From Collinsella aerofaciens (GTDB lineage Bacteria > Actinomycetota > Coriobacteriia > Coriobacteriales > Coriobacteriaceae), in contig NZ_CP024160.1 in NCBI RefSeq assembly GCF_002736145.1, positions 1,736,001 through 1,800,000 on the forward strand: a DNA stretch of 64,000 nucleotides, read 5' to 3'. Positions 54,622-63,947 of the stretch are shown one piece after another (position 1 is the stretch's first letter; each line of letters begins with the position of its first letter). Under the pieces are notes generated by a model that saw nothing but the letters and a program-made list of their open reading frames with translations, searched no databases and was not told the origin of the DNA. Made by a program: the position numbers and the translations under genes.

Positions 54622-55530
54622 ATGGACTGCTATTTCGGTATAGATGCGGGCGGCACTCAGGTGAAATGGGCGGTGGTGAACGCCGACTACCACATTGAGG
54701 AGCACGGAAGTATCCCAACATGCACCTCGCCCGCCGACCAGGTTATCGAAACGTTCCGCTCGGTGATCGAGCCCCATCGCGCCCGGGTGAGGGGTGTGGG
54801 AATAAGTATGCCCGGAGTCTTTTCCGAAGGCGATTCCGATGGCGTGGTTGGGGGAGGCGGCGCCCTTCACTGTTTGGACGGATATCCGCTCGGTCGCATC
54901 TTGCGCGAGAGCACGGGGCTTCCCGTAACCATCGAGAACGATGCGATGTGCGCGGCACTGGGAGAATATGCCGTCGGCGCGCTGAAGGGGGTCTCCCTGG
55001 GGTTGATGGTGGTGATCGGTACGGGTCTCGGCGGTGCCATCGTTGTTGACGGTCACATCTTGCGAGGCGCGCACAATCTCGCCGGCACCGTGTGCTTTGT
55101 GAGCAACGATGTGCGCAAGCCCGTGACCTTTGGGTCGGTGTACGGTGATGTCACCAGCTGGCGGGCGCTCCGAGACCAGGTGTGTGCGGCGAAGGGGATT
55201 GATCCGACCGATGATATCGACGGATATCGGATTTTCTCTTGGATTGAAGAGGGGGATGAGGACGCTCGTCGCGGTCTGGATGCATACGCGTTGGTCTTCG
55301 ACAATATGCTGATGGGGTTGCAGTCGGTCATCGACCCTGAGGTCATCGTGGTCGGCGGCGGAATCAGCGCCCGTCCCGAGCTGTTTGAGGCATTTGAGCG
55401 CATGATGGATCAGGCTCACGTTCTTCCCATCATACCGAGGCCCTGCATCAAGCCAGCACAGAACGGCAACGATGCCAATTTGCTTGGCGCTGTGCGCACG
55501 CTGCGCCGCTCGCTTGGCGAGTGCGATTGA
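54622..55530 (+). CDS. ROK-family sugar kinase
   Basis: 302 residues. N-terminal phosphate loop GIDAGGTQVKWAVV; IGTGLGGAIVVDGHILRGAHN; the zinc-binding Cys motif of many ROK proteins is missing, as in beta-glucoside kinases and some hexokinases. It probably phosphorylates the sugar released unphosphorylated by the GH1 enzymes. Last gene of the PTS unit. Confidence 0.87.
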   Translation: MDCYFGIDAGGTQVKWAVVNADYHIEEHGSIPTCTSPADQVIETFRSVIEPHRARVRGVGISMPGVFSEGDSDGVVGGGGALHCLDGYPLGRILRESTGLPVTIENDAMCAALGEYAVGALKGVSLGLMVVIGTGLGGAIVVDGHILRGAHNLAGTVCFVSNDVRKPVTFGSVYGDVTSWRALRDQVCAAKGIDPTDDIDGYRIFSWIEEGDEDARRGLDAYALVFDNMLMGLQSVIDPEVIVVGGGISARPELFEAFERMMDQAHVLPIIPRPCIKPAQNGNDANLLGAVRTLRRSLGECD

Positions 55531-55580
55531 TTGGCGGCTGGTGGCCCGACTCGCGGCCTCCTGTCCTAAAAAAAAGAGTA

Positions 55581-55620
55581 TGGGCTCCTTCGTTCATTCG
55601 AACGAAGGAGCCCACGTTTT
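55581..55620 (+). terminator. Terminator of the PTS unit, hairpin 1
   Basis: Perfect 15-bp stem (55581-55595 with 55600-55614), then CGTTTT. Confidence 0.88.
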
Positions 55621-55626
55621 GTAAGG

Positions 55627-55664
55627 GGCCTCCTGGCGAATTTTCATTCGCCAGGAGGCCTTTT
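55627..55664 (+). terminator. Terminator of the PTS unit, hairpin 2
   Basis: 14-bp stem (55627-55640 with 55647-55660), then four T. Two strong terminators in a row. Confidence 0.85.
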
Positions 55665-55685
55665 GCTGTTGATCGAGAATGTCGC

Positions 55686-55889
55686 TGGACAGTTAGTTCA
55701 GATACGTATTTTTCAGAGGGTGTGTAAAGGCCGACCTGAGCCCGATTAGGCTGAATTTGACTTTCTGAACCGGTGGAGACGCTCATATAAGGGGGGAGAA
55801 AGGTTGTCATGGGGCTCAAAGTGACTTCAAACCACTCTATTAGCGCCAAGAAGCACGGCCAAAAAATACGTATCTGAACTAACTGTCCA
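55686..55889. mobile_element. MITE-like element with 28-bp terminal inverted repeats
   Basis: Perfect 28-bp arms (55686-55713 and 55862-55889; outer ends TGGACAGTTAGTTCAG) enclose 148 bases without a plausible gene. No clear target-site duplication seen. Size and layout fit a non-autonomous element moved by a transposase elsewhere. Confidence 0.75.
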
Positions 55890-55961
55890 CAACCCTCCGC
55901 AAACCTTTCATTCCAACCCAAATCAGCCAACGTACGTCATGGCAATCCCCGGTAGGTCGAA

Positions 55962-56051
55962 GGTGCTCTGCGGCGGCCCGGCGTTTTCATCTGAACGACT
56001 TTGCGTAGCAACCGGAGTGAAGATGAAAACACCGGGCCGCCGCAGAGCACC
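55962..56051. repeat. Long palindrome upstream of purE
   Basis: 31-bp arms (55962-55992 and 56021-56051) with one mismatch and a 28-base gap. GC-rich outer half, ending GTTTTCATCT inside. Confidence 0.78.
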
Positions 56052-56145
56052 CACAGACCGCGGGGACGGGAGCGGCTATACTACTCTCAGTAGTTAAGGG
56101 TCGCGGATCCGCCGCGTCGCCGCTCTCAACAGGAGGTCTTTGTTT

Positions 56146-56610
56146 ATGGCAGATCAAAAGCCGGTTGTCGGGATCATCATGGGTTCCAAGTCCGATCTGG
56201 GCGTTATGGAAGGCTGCACCGCCGAGCTCGAGGCACTGGGTGTGCCCTATGAGCTCGTGATCGCGAGCGCGCACCGCACGCCGGCGAAGGTCCACGAGTG
56301 GGCTTCGACTGCCGCCGATCGCGGTATCAAAGTGATTATCGCCGCCGCCGGCAAGGCCGCCCACTTGGGCGGTGTCGTGGCTGCCTTTACGCCGCTGCCG
56401 GTTATCGGCGTGCCTATGAAGACGAGTGACCTGGGCGGTATGGATTCGCTGCTGTCGATGGTGCAGATGCCTTCGGGCGTGCCCGTGGCCTGCGTTGCCA
56501 TCAACGGCGCCAAGAACGCCGCTATCTATGCCACGCAGATTCTGGGTGCTTGCGACCCCGAGTACCGCAAGGTTATCGAGAAGATGAAGCAGGAGATGGC
56601 TGACGCCTAG
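56146..56610 (+). CDS. purE: N5-carboxyaminoimidazole ribonucleotide mutase PurE
   Basis: 154 residues; GIIMGSKSDLGVM, SAHRTPAKVHEW and GMDSLLSMVQMPSGVPVA are family hallmarks. Class I enzyme, normally paired with PurK, which is not in the window. ATG after AGGAGG. Confidence 0.96.
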   Translation: MADQKPVVGIIMGSKSDLGVMEGCTAELEALGVPYELVIASAHRTPAKVHEWASTAADRGIKVIIAAAGKAAHLGGVVAAFTPLPVIGVPMKTSDLGGMDSLLSMVQMPSGVPVACVAINGAKNAAIYATQILGACDPEYRKVIEKMKQEMADA

Positions 56611-56645
56611 GCGTTCCGCCGTTTCACCGCAGTATAAGGAGAGCC

Positions 56646-57644
56646 ATGTCCGATTATCAGGGAAAACGATTCAAGGCTTCTCAGATTCCCGATCCGTCGA
56701 AGCCGGGTGCCGCCCATGCGGCGCAGCAGGGTCGGACATCCTCTCCTCAGCAGCCGCGCGCGCCGCGCCCCGTGACACCGGCGACGCATCGTCGACAGGA
56801 CGCGCCGGCCGCATATCGTCCTTCGTCTTATAGCTCCGCTAAGAAGCCGCCCCGGTCTTCATCGCATGCCGCGCCGTCGGATTACACCGAGCCGCCGCGC
56901 AAAAAGCGCCGCTCCATTATTCCCATTCTGCTCATCATCATCGGTATCGGCCTGATTGTCGCCGCCGCCGCTATCTTTATTAATGCCCAGATTGGCTATA
57001 AGCAGGCGAGCGATTCGTATCAGAAAATCGAGAAGCAATATGTAAGCGATAAGGACGCCAGCGGCGTGCCGATTATCGACTTTGATGCGCTTGCTCAGAC
57101 GAACCCCGAGATTGTGGGTTGGATTTACGTGCCGGGAACCAACATCAACTATCCCGTGGTGCAGACCAACAACAACTCCAAATACCTCAACACGCTGTTC
57201 GACGGAACGGCTAACGCGTCCGGTGCCATTTTCCTGGATAGCGATGACACCGCGCCGGGAATGGTCGACCAGCAGACCACGATCTACGGCCACCATATGA
57301 ACGATGGGTCGATGTTCAACGTGATTTCGGACACCACTGATCAGGCGACGTTCGATAGCATTGAATATGTGTACTACATCACGCGCGATGCGACGTATAA
57401 GCTGCGTCCGCTGGCGACCAAGGTGGTCGAGGACACGTATGCCAAGGCGCGCACGACCAATTTTGAGGGCGACGACGGACTCAAGAACTACCTGTCCGAG
57501 ATGCTTGACGGTGCCTCTGCCGTGGCGAGCGATGCCACCGATCGTGCCGCTTCGGCAACCAAGGTCGTAACGCTTGTGACCTGTCGTTCGTTATCGCTGA
57601 GCAACACGCGCGCCGTTATGGTGCTCACGCCCGTTGATGAATAA
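56646..57644 (+). CDS. Class B sortase
   Basis: 332 residues. Pro/Arg/Ser-rich cytoplasmic N terminus (about 1-90), one membrane helix (IIPILLIIIGIGLIVAAAAIF), and an outer sortase domain with His in TTIYGHHM, Cys313 in LVTCRS and Arg322 in SNTRAVM. Class B sortases attach selected proteins or pilins to the wall. No substrate with a sorting signal is next to it. Confidence 0.88.
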   Translation: MSDYQGKRFKASQIPDPSKPGAAHAAQQGRTSSPQQPRAPRPVTPATHRRQDAPAAYRPSSYSSAKKPPRSSSHAAPSDYTEPPRKKRRSIIPILLIIIGIGLIVAAAAIFINAQIGYKQASDSYQKIEKQYVSDKDASGVPIIDFDALAQTNPEIVGWIYVPGTNINYPVVQTNNNSKYLNTLFDGTANASGAIFLDSDDTAPGMVDQQTTIYGHHMNDGSMFNVISDTTDQATFDSIEYVYYITRDATYKLRPLATKVVEDTYAKARTTNFEGDDGLKNYLSEMLDGASAVASDATDRAASATKVVTLVTCRSLSLSNTRAVMVLTPVDE

Positions 57645-57686
57645 ATTGCCCGAGAGTAGCTAATTTGGGACGGTAAGGGAGAAATG

Positions 57687-58103
57687 ATGCTCGAGAGTGG
57701 CAAATTGATGCCTTCGATTGATGCTTGGCTGCGCGAGGCCAAGGCCGATGCTTCGGCGGCAGGCTGCGGGATGTATCTGACGCATAACGGCGTGGTGCGC
57801 GCAACGCCCAAGGCCGAGGTGCGCGGAGTCGAGACCGATGGCGTGGCACCAGGCCACAGGGTGGGCGGCATGGTCTTTGACTACGACGCCGAAAAGGTAC
57901 GGTCTGCTATCGAGACCACGCGCGCGATGCCGGGTATCGGCTATGTGCGCGTGTGGCTGGCAAGCGGCGAGCTTGCCGTAGGTGACGACATCATGCTCGT
58001 GCTCATCGGCGGGGACATTCGCCCGCACGTGGTCGATGCACTGCAGGCGCTCGTTGGCACCATCAAGAACGAATGCGTGAGTGAGGTCGAGCGCGAGGCG
58101 TAG
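57687..58103 (+). CDS. MoaE-like protein
   Basis: 138 residues. The second half, MPGIGYVRVWLASGELAVGDDIMLVLIGGDI to ALVGTIKNECVSEVE, follows the MoaE pattern (molybdopterin synthase large subunit) and keeps a Lys in the expected C-terminal place. MoaD and the other cofactor genes are not nearby, so a changed role is possible. GGGAG precedes the second of two adjacent ATGs. Confidence 0.65.
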   Translation: MLESGKLMPSIDAWLREAKADASAAGCGMYLTHNGVVRATPKAEVRGVETDGVAPGHRVGGMVFDYDAEKVRSAIETTRAMPGIGYVRVWLASGELAVGDDIMLVLIGGDIRPHVVDALQALVGTIKNECVSEVEREA

Positions 58104-58133
58104 AGGCTTGCGTCGATAGAAGGATCGTTTATA

Positions 58134-58172
58134 AAAATGCCCGCCGGTACGTGTGACACCGGCGGGCATTTT
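58134..58172. terminator. Bidirectional terminator
   Basis: 15-bp perfect stem (58134-58148 with 58158-58172) flanked by A and T runs, between converging genes. Confidence 0.9.
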
Positions 58173-58193
58173 GCGTTTTGGGCGCGGTGGGCG

Positions 58194-59423
58194 CTACACG
58201 CGCGTCGCATCCTTGGGGCTCATGGTCATGCTCTGGAAGCGGTTTTCCATGTATTCGTTATCGAAGTGCTCTCCGTAGAACTGTGCGACGGGAATGTCCG
58301 GCTCCGTGCCGTTAACGCGCTGGTACCAGTAGTCGAGCGACTGCAGCGTCATGATGCCGTCGACCAGCATGATAACGGTAAAGATGACGGTGGCCGAGTA
58401 GCGGCTCTTCCAGGGGATCTTGTTGATAAGCTTAAGCAGCCTCGGCAGCAGCAGCTTGATCCAGATGAGGCCGCCCAGGCCCCACAGGCAGGCGAAGCCC
58501 GTGCAGGTGCGTCCGCCCGTGAGGACCACGAGCGGATCGGGCAAACCGAACAGCGTTATGTGCGAGTAGCTCCACGAGACCACGCCAAACGCGGTCTGCA
58601 TAAACCAGCCCACGAACACCTCAAAGCTGGCGCCGAGCAGGGCGCTCACCAGGAAAATGATGATGGGGTTCTTTTTGTAGAAGCGGTTAAGCACCATGGT
58701 CATGAGCACGGCGCCAAATCCGTAGATGGGGCTGAAGGGGCCAAACAGCATGCCGGCGCGGTTCTGGTAGACGCCCGGGTCGCCGACCGTCATGTGCCAG
58801 ATGTCCTCGGCGATCAGGCCGAGCACGCAGCAGACAAAGAATACCCAGAACAAGTTGAAATAATTGAGTTTGATGTAGCCCTCGCCGGTTTCATCGCGGC
58901 CGAGCATGCCCTCTGCCGCGGCGTCGCGGTCGAGCATCTCCTGCAGGCGGCGCTGCAGTTCGCGCTCCTGACGAAGCGTGGGGTCGACGGTTGCCGAAAG
59001 TGCAACGAGGATGCCGAGCTGGATCGCGGGACGCAGCAGGAAGGGCCCGATGCCCTGGAGCATCACGTCGACCAAAAGCTCGACGACGGTGAATGCAATA
59101 AGGATGTAGGACAGGCGGGCGGCGTTGCGGCGCTGGTTCTTGATAAGGTCCAGGCCAAAGATGATTAGGATGACGGCACTTGCCGCAGAGAGCATGATGC
59201 CGGCGACGATAAGGCCGACTGCGACGAGCGTGTTGTCGCCGAGGTTGGCGGCGGCGTTGCCGTTGATGAGCGCGGTAATGACCCGCCACATAAAGGCAGC
59301 GACCGACGGGAGCGTGCCCACGCCGGACAGGATGCACAGGACGGCGTACACCTTAATGATGAGGGGGATCTTCTTGACCTCCGTGGCGCTGGGGACGCTG
59401 GGGTCGAGTTCGTTTCGATCCAT
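58194..59423 (-). CDS. DUF1113/CmpB-type membrane protein (putative ABC permease)
   Basis: 409 residues, about ten membrane segments in two parts joined by a charged loop (RQERELQRRLQEMLDRDA). The segment NLFWVFFVCCVLGLIAEDIWHM to GPFSPIYGFGAVL matches proteins annotated as DUF1113 or putative ABC transporter permease. Start at the ATG at 59423 after GAAAGG. Function unknown. Confidence 0.75.
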   Translation of the reverse strand: MDRNELDPSVPSATEVKKIPLIIKVYAVLCILSGVGTLPSVAAFMWRVITALINGNAAANLGDNTLVAVGLIVAGIMLSAASAVILIIFGLDLIKNQRRNAARLSYILIAFTVVELLVDVMLQGIGPFLLRPAIQLGILVALSATVDPTLRQERELQRRLQEMLDRDAAAEGMLGRDETGEGYIKLNYFNLFWVFFVCCVLGLIAEDIWHMTVGDPGVYQNRAGMLFGPFSPIYGFGAVLMTMVLNRFYKKNPIIIFLVSALLGASFEVFVGWFMQTAFGVVSWSYSHITLFGLPDPLVVLTGGRTCTGFACLWGLGGLIWIKLLLPRLLKLINKIPWKSRYSATVIFTVIMLVDGIMTLQSLDYWYQRVNGTEPDIPVAQFYGEHFDNEYMENRFQSMTMSPKDATRV

Positions 59424-59660
59424 ACATAACCTTTCTCGTTTTGACGTAGGTACAAGGATACGCCGCCGACCTGCCAAAAGACAGGACGAACGTCCCAAAT
59501 GCAAACTTGTAATCCCCAACGGTGGACGCGGCGGCCATCTGGGGTCACGGGCGCTTGCACTGGACAGACCGATAAAATGTTTGGCAACAAAACTGATTAT
59601 TAGCTCGGTGGGCTTTTAAAAAGCGCTGTTCATGCGCGGGAGTGCTTGTCTTGCCGTGCG

Positions 59661-59666
59661 TATAAT
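59661..59666 (+). promoter_or_regulatory. Likely purF -10 box
   Basis: A perfect TATAAT about 40 bases before the purF start, with no clear -35 at the right spacing. The rest of the 284-base gap shows nothing else I can name. Confidence 0.5.
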
Positions 59667-59707
59667 AGGGCAGGTAACGCCAAATAACGAGGCTCTGAGG
59701 GGATGCC

Positions 59708-61378
59708 ATGTCTCAAGAAACCATCCACGCGGCCGAGCGTGCCGCGGGACAGGTGAAGACCATGTCGACGTATGATCCGGACTCCGACCAGCTGCATGAG
59801 GAATGCGGCATTTTTGGTGTGTGGGCGCCCGATCGCGATGTGGCTCGACTGACGTACTTTGGTCTGCGCGCGCTACAGCATCGCGGCCAGGAATCGGCGG
59901 GAATCGCCGTGGGTGATGGCGGCACGGTTATGGTCCGCAAGGATCTGGGCCTGCTCGACCGCGTGTTCTCCAACGCCGACCTGTCGACGCTCTCCGGCCA
60001 GCTGGCCGTGGGTCATGTGCGCTACGGCACTGCCGGCGCCAAGAGCTGGGAAGCCTCTCAGCCGCACCTCTCTACCATCAATAGCGTCATTATCGCGCTC
60101 GCGCACAACGGCACCCTCGTCAACACCGACGAGCTGCGCCGTCAGCTGATCGAGCTGGGTGTGCCGTTCCTCTCCAATTCGGATTCCGAGGTCGCGACCA
60201 AGCTTATCGGCTACTTTACCCAGCGTACGGGCCACCTGCGCGAGGGTATTCGCAAGACCATGGAGCTCGTGCGCGGCGGCTACGCCATGACGCTCATCAA
60301 CGAGCAGGCGCTCTACGCTTTCCGCGATCCGCACGGCATTCGCCCGCTCGTGCTGGGCAAGCTGGTGGACGAGGGCCTGGACCAGGCCGATGCCGCATCC
60401 GTTTCGCAGCTACCGTCGCAGGACGGCGCCGTGACGGTCGACGCCACCACCCATGTCACCCGCGCCGGCGGCTGGGTCGTTGCCTCCGAGACCTGCGCAC
60501 TCGACATCGTGGGTGCCGAGTACGTCCGTGACGTCCGTCCCGGCGAGATCTTGCGCATCAGCGCCGAGGGTCTGGTATCCGAGCAGGGCGTGCCTGCAGC
60601 CGAAGAGCCCGCCAACTGCATCTTTGAGCAGGTCTACTTCGCCCGTCCCGACTCCATCATGAACGGCAAGAGCGTTTACGCCTGCCGTTACGATATGGGT
60701 CGTCAGCTGGCACATGAGGAGCCCGTCGAGGCCGACCTGGTCATCGGCGTGCCCGACTCCGGCCTGCCGCCCGCGGAGGGGTATTCGCACGAGAGCGGTA
60801 TTCCCTTTGGCGAGGGTCTTATCAAGAACCGCTACGTGGGCCGTACGTTTATCGAGCCTACGCAGGAGTTGCGCGCCATGGGCGTGCGCATGAAGCTCAA
60901 CCCGCTGCGCGACAACATCGAGGGCAAGCGCCTGGTCGTCATCGACGACTCCATCGTGCGCGGTACCACCATGGTGCAGCTCGTCAAGATGCTGCGCAAC
61001 GCCGGCGCCAAGGAGATTCATATCCGCATCAACTCGCCCGAGGTCATCTGGCCGTGCTTCTACGGCATCGACACCGACGTGCAGTCGCAGCTTATCAGCG
61101 CCAACAAGACGGTCGACGAGATTTGCGAGTATATCGGCGCCGATTCGCTGGCCTTCCTTTCGGTCGAGGGCCTGCTTAAGGTCATGCCCAAGGGCGGTTA
61201 CTGCGATGCGTGCTTTACCGGCCGTTATCCCGTGGCGATTCCCGAGAGCTTTGGCCGCGACAAGTTCATGGAGGGCTTTAAGCCCCGCAACCTGGATAAG
61301 CCGCTGCACTTTGACGACGACGCCGTGGTCGAGAAATACGACGACCGCAGCTGGGAAGAGAAGCACGGCGAGGCCTAA
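59708..61378 (+). CDS. purF: Amidophosphoribosyltransferase
   Basis: First step of purine synthesis. 556 residues; the nucleophile is Cys33 in EECGIFGVW, so a 32-residue propeptide would be removed (or 14 if the ATG at 59762 is used). Four cysteines that hold the 4Fe-4S cluster in the Bacillus-type enzyme are present (NCIFEQVYFARPDS, WPCFYGID, YCDACFTG). PRPP loop VIDDSIVRGTT. A roughly 30-residue insert follows LVLGKL. Confidence 0.96.
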   Translation: MSQETIHAAERAAGQVKTMSTYDPDSDQLHEECGIFGVWAPDRDVARLTYFGLRALQHRGQESAGIAVGDGGTVMVRKDLGLLDRVFSNADLSTLSGQLAVGHVRYGTAGAKSWEASQPHLSTINSVIIALAHNGTLVNTDELRRQLIELGVPFLSNSDSEVATKLIGYFTQRTGHLREGIRKTMELVRGGYAMTLINEQALYAFRDPHGIRPLVLGKLVDEGLDQADAASVSQLPSQDGAVTVDATTHVTRAGGWVVASETCALDIVGAEYVRDVRPGEILRISAEGLVSEQGVPAAEEPANCIFEQVYFARPDSIMNGKSVYACRYDMGRQLAHEEPVEADLVIGVPDSGLPPAEGYSHESGIPFGEGLIKNRYVGRTFIEPTQELRAMGVRMKLNPLRDNIEGKRLVVIDDSIVRGTTMVQLVKMLRNAGAKEIHIRINSPEVIWPCFYGIDTDVQSQLISANKTVDEICEYIGADSLAFLSVEGLLKVMPKGGYCDACFTGRYPVAIPESFGRDKFMEGFKPRNLDKPLHFDDDAVVEKYDDRSWEEKHGEA

Positions 61379-61408
61379 AACCTGCCATGTAGGGACAGGT
61401 TTATTTTG
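61377..61408 (+). terminator. purF terminator (weak)
   Basis: AAACCTG pairs with CAGGTTT followed by ATTTT. Short stem; read-through to purM is likely. Confidence 0.55.
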
Positions 61409-61535
61409 GTAGGTTTCACCTGCTGTTTTGTTGATATGACGGCGCGTGCTGTTATGGCGCGCGCCGAAATGAACGCAACTATGAGCACCGTTTGGCGCCC
61501 GCGCGGCGCCACGGTAGTGGGAGAGGAAGGCTCAG

Positions 61536-62639
61536 ATGAGCGACAGCAAGCATGTGACGTATGAGGATGCCGGCGTCGATACCGCCGAGGGCGGCCGCGC
61601 CGTCGACGCGATTAAGCAGATGGTCAAGGACACCAATCGCCCCGAAGTTATCGGCGGTATCGGCGGCTTCGGTGGCCTGTTCTCGGCCGCCGCGCTTAAG
61701 GATATGGAAGACCCGATCCTGATCAGCGGTACCGACGGCGTGGGCACCAAGCTCGTGCTCGCCCAGATCATGGACCGTCACGAGACGGTGGGCCAGGACC
61801 TGGTCGCCATGTGCGTCAACGACATTTTGGCTTCGGGCGCCGAGCCGCTGTTCTTCCTGGATTACGTTGCCATCGGTCACATCGAGGCCGAGTACATGGC
61901 AAAGATCATCAAGGGTGTGGCCGACGGCTGCAAGCTCGCGGGCTGCGCGCTCGTGGGCGGTGAGATGGCCGAGCACCCCGGCGTCATGGCTCCGGCCGAC
62001 TACGACCTTGCCGGCTTTACCGTGGGCGTCGTCGATCGTCCCAAGATGCTCGACCCCGCGAACGTCCGCCCCGGCGACGTGATTCTGGGCCTGCCTTCCA
62101 CCGGCGTGCACTCCAACGGATACTCACTCGTGCGTAAGGTCATCGGCGTCGACGGCATCAAGCCGGGCACGCCCGAGGCCGCCGCTAAGGCCGAGGAGCT
62201 GAGCCGTCCGCTCGAGGAGCTCGGCGGTGCATCGCTGGCAGACGCCCTGCTGGCCCCCACGCGCATCTACGTCAAGCCGATTCTGGAGCTGCTGCGTGGC
62301 GGCGCCAACGTGCACGCCATCGCCCACATCACCGGCGGCGGCATCACCGAGAACCTCAACCGCGCGCTTGCCGACGACGTCGACGCCGTGGTCACCCGTA
62401 GCGGTGCCGAGATGGGCTGGGACGTTCCGCCCGTCATCACCTACGTGTCGCGCCAGGCCGAGCTCGCGCCCAACGAGGCGTGCAAGACCTTCAACATGGG
62501 CGTTGGCCTGTGCCTGATCGTCGCCCCCGAGGACGAGGCCGCGGTTACCGAGGCCCTAGTCGCGCTGGGCGAGAAGCCGTTCCGCGTGGGCGAGTGCGTC
62601 GAGGGTTCCGGTAAGGTCGTGTACTCCGATGAGCGCTAA
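61536..62639 (+). CDS. purM: Phosphoribosylformylglycinamidine cyclo-ligase
   Basis: AIR synthetase, 367 residues: TYEDAGVDTAEGGRAV, ISGTDGVGTKL, VAMCVNDIL and GLPSTGVHSNGYSLVR. It overlaps purN by 11 bases. Confidence 0.97.
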   Translation: MSDSKHVTYEDAGVDTAEGGRAVDAIKQMVKDTNRPEVIGGIGGFGGLFSAAALKDMEDPILISGTDGVGTKLVLAQIMDRHETVGQDLVAMCVNDILASGAEPLFFLDYVAIGHIEAEYMAKIIKGVADGCKLAGCALVGGEMAEHPGVMAPADYDLAGFTVGVVDRPKMLDPANVRPGDVILGLPSTGVHSNGYSLVRKVIGVDGIKPGTPEAAAKAEELSRPLEELGGASLADALLAPTRIYVKPILELLRGGANVHAIAHITGGGITENLNRALADDVDAVVTRSGAEMGWDVPPVITYVSRQAELAPNEACKTFNMGVGLCLIVAPEDEAAVTEALVALGEKPFRVGECVEGSGKVVYSDER

Positions 62640-63330
62640 CGAGCAGATGGCTGCCGCCGAGGGCCTGGGCTTTGTGCCCTACACCCGTCCGACTGGCACC
62701 GATACCGCTGAGCCGCTCAAGCTCGGTGTGCTCATCAGCGGTTCGGGTACCAACCTGCAGGCGCTGATCGACCTGATCGCCGCGGATAAGCTCAATGCTT
62801 CGATTGAGCTTGTGGTGTCGAGCCGTCCTTCGGCCAAGGGTCTGCGGCGTGCAGAGCGTGCAGGTATCCAGACGCTTACGCTGTCCAAGGATGTCTACGC
62901 CGACCCCATCGCCGCCGACGAGATCATCGCGCACGAGCTGCTCGAGCGCGGTTGCGAGTATGTGGTCATGGCCGGCTACATGCGCATGGTGCACACGCCT
63001 CTGCTGGCGGCGTTTCCCAACCGCGTGGTCAATCTGCATCCGGCGCTGCTGCCGAGCTTTACCGGTGCGCATGCGATTGACGATGCCTTTGCGCGCGGCG
63101 TCAAGGTGACTGGCGTGACCGTGCATTTTGCCAACGAGATCTACGACAACGGTCCCATCATCGCCCAGCGTGCGCTGGCTGTTGAGGAGGGCTGGGATGT
63201 CGACACGCTCGAGGAGCACATCCACGCGATTGAGCACGTGCTGTATCCCGAGGTCGTGCAAATGCTCGCCGACGGCCGCGTCCACGTGCTGGAGAGCGGC
63301 AAGGTCGCAATTGACGCGCCTCGCGGCTAG
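62629..63330 (+). CDS. purN: Phosphoribosylglycinamide formyltransferase
   Basis: 233 residues, about 30 longer than E. coli PurN because of an N-terminal extension before LGVLISGSGTNLQAL. Catalytic region NLHPALLPSFTGAHA and the Asp in IYDNGPI. Folate-dependent type. Starts inside purM. Confidence 0.94.
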   Translation: MSANEQMAAAEGLGFVPYTRPTGTDTAEPLKLGVLISGSGTNLQALIDLIAADKLNASIELVVSSRPSAKGLRRAERAGIQTLTLSKDVYADPIAADEIIAHELLERGCEYVVMAGYMRMVHTPLLAAFPNRVVNLHPALLPSFTGAHAIDDAFARGVKVTGVTVHFANEIYDNGPIIAQRALAVEEGWDVDTLEEHIHAIEHVLYPEVVQMLADGRVHVLESGKVAIDAPRG

Positions 63331-63482
63331 CGGCGCACAGTACAATTTAGCCGAGTAGTCAGGGTGGTCATTGGCGCCAAGGCGCGCGTGGCCACCTTTT
63401 GTTTTGGGTAGTCATCGGGAACGGTCTTTAACGACTGGTCATTCAAGAACGTCGCAGGTGACTAGATGAGAGAGGTGAGCGC

Positions 63483-63947
63483 ATGGCGGATAACGAAGCG
63501 CTGTTTACGCCTGAGCTGGTGTTTTTTGATTGGGAGTGTGCAACGCCGGATGAGGTGTTTGCGCGGCTCGAGGGCGAGCTTGCACCACGTGGCTACATTG
63601 CGTCCGGTTGGCTCGACGCCGTTCGCACGCGCGAGGATGCCTATCCCACGGGTCTTGCCATGCCGGCGGCAAACATTGCCATTCCGCATACCGATCCGGG
63701 GTTTGTGGCCAAGCCCTATATCGCGGTGGTGAAGCCCGCCGCGTCCGTGACATTTAACGCTATGGCTGGCATGGGCGCTCCGGTGCCGGCGCAGATCGTC
63801 ATCAATCTGGGTATTGCCGAGCCGGGCGGCCAGGTCGAGGCCCTGCAGGCGCTCATGAACATCTTTATGGACGCCGATGCCGCAGCCGACGTGCTCGGCC
63901 AGACCACGCCCCAGGGCATGGTCGACGCCATCCGCCGCCACTTCTAA
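63483..63947 (+). CDS. PTS EIIA domain protein (fructose/galactitol type)
   Basis: 154 residues of the EIIA type 2 fold, with phospho-His in NIAIPHTDPG. It resembles GatA-like subunits. Its EIIB and EIIC partners probably lie just beyond the window end. The last 53 bases show no feature. Confidence 0.85.
   Translation: MADNEALFTPELVFFDWECATPDEVFARLEGELAPRGYIASGWLDAVRTREDAYPTGLAMPAANIAIPHTDPGFVAKPYIAVVKPAASVTFNAMAGMGAPVPAQIVINLGIAEPGGQVEALQALMNIFMDADAAADVLGQTTPQGMVDAIRRHF

Noticed and set aside
55448-55930. Minus-strand open frame over the terminators and the MITE-like element
   Set aside because: It runs through two hairpin terminators and both inverted repeats; no coding pattern.
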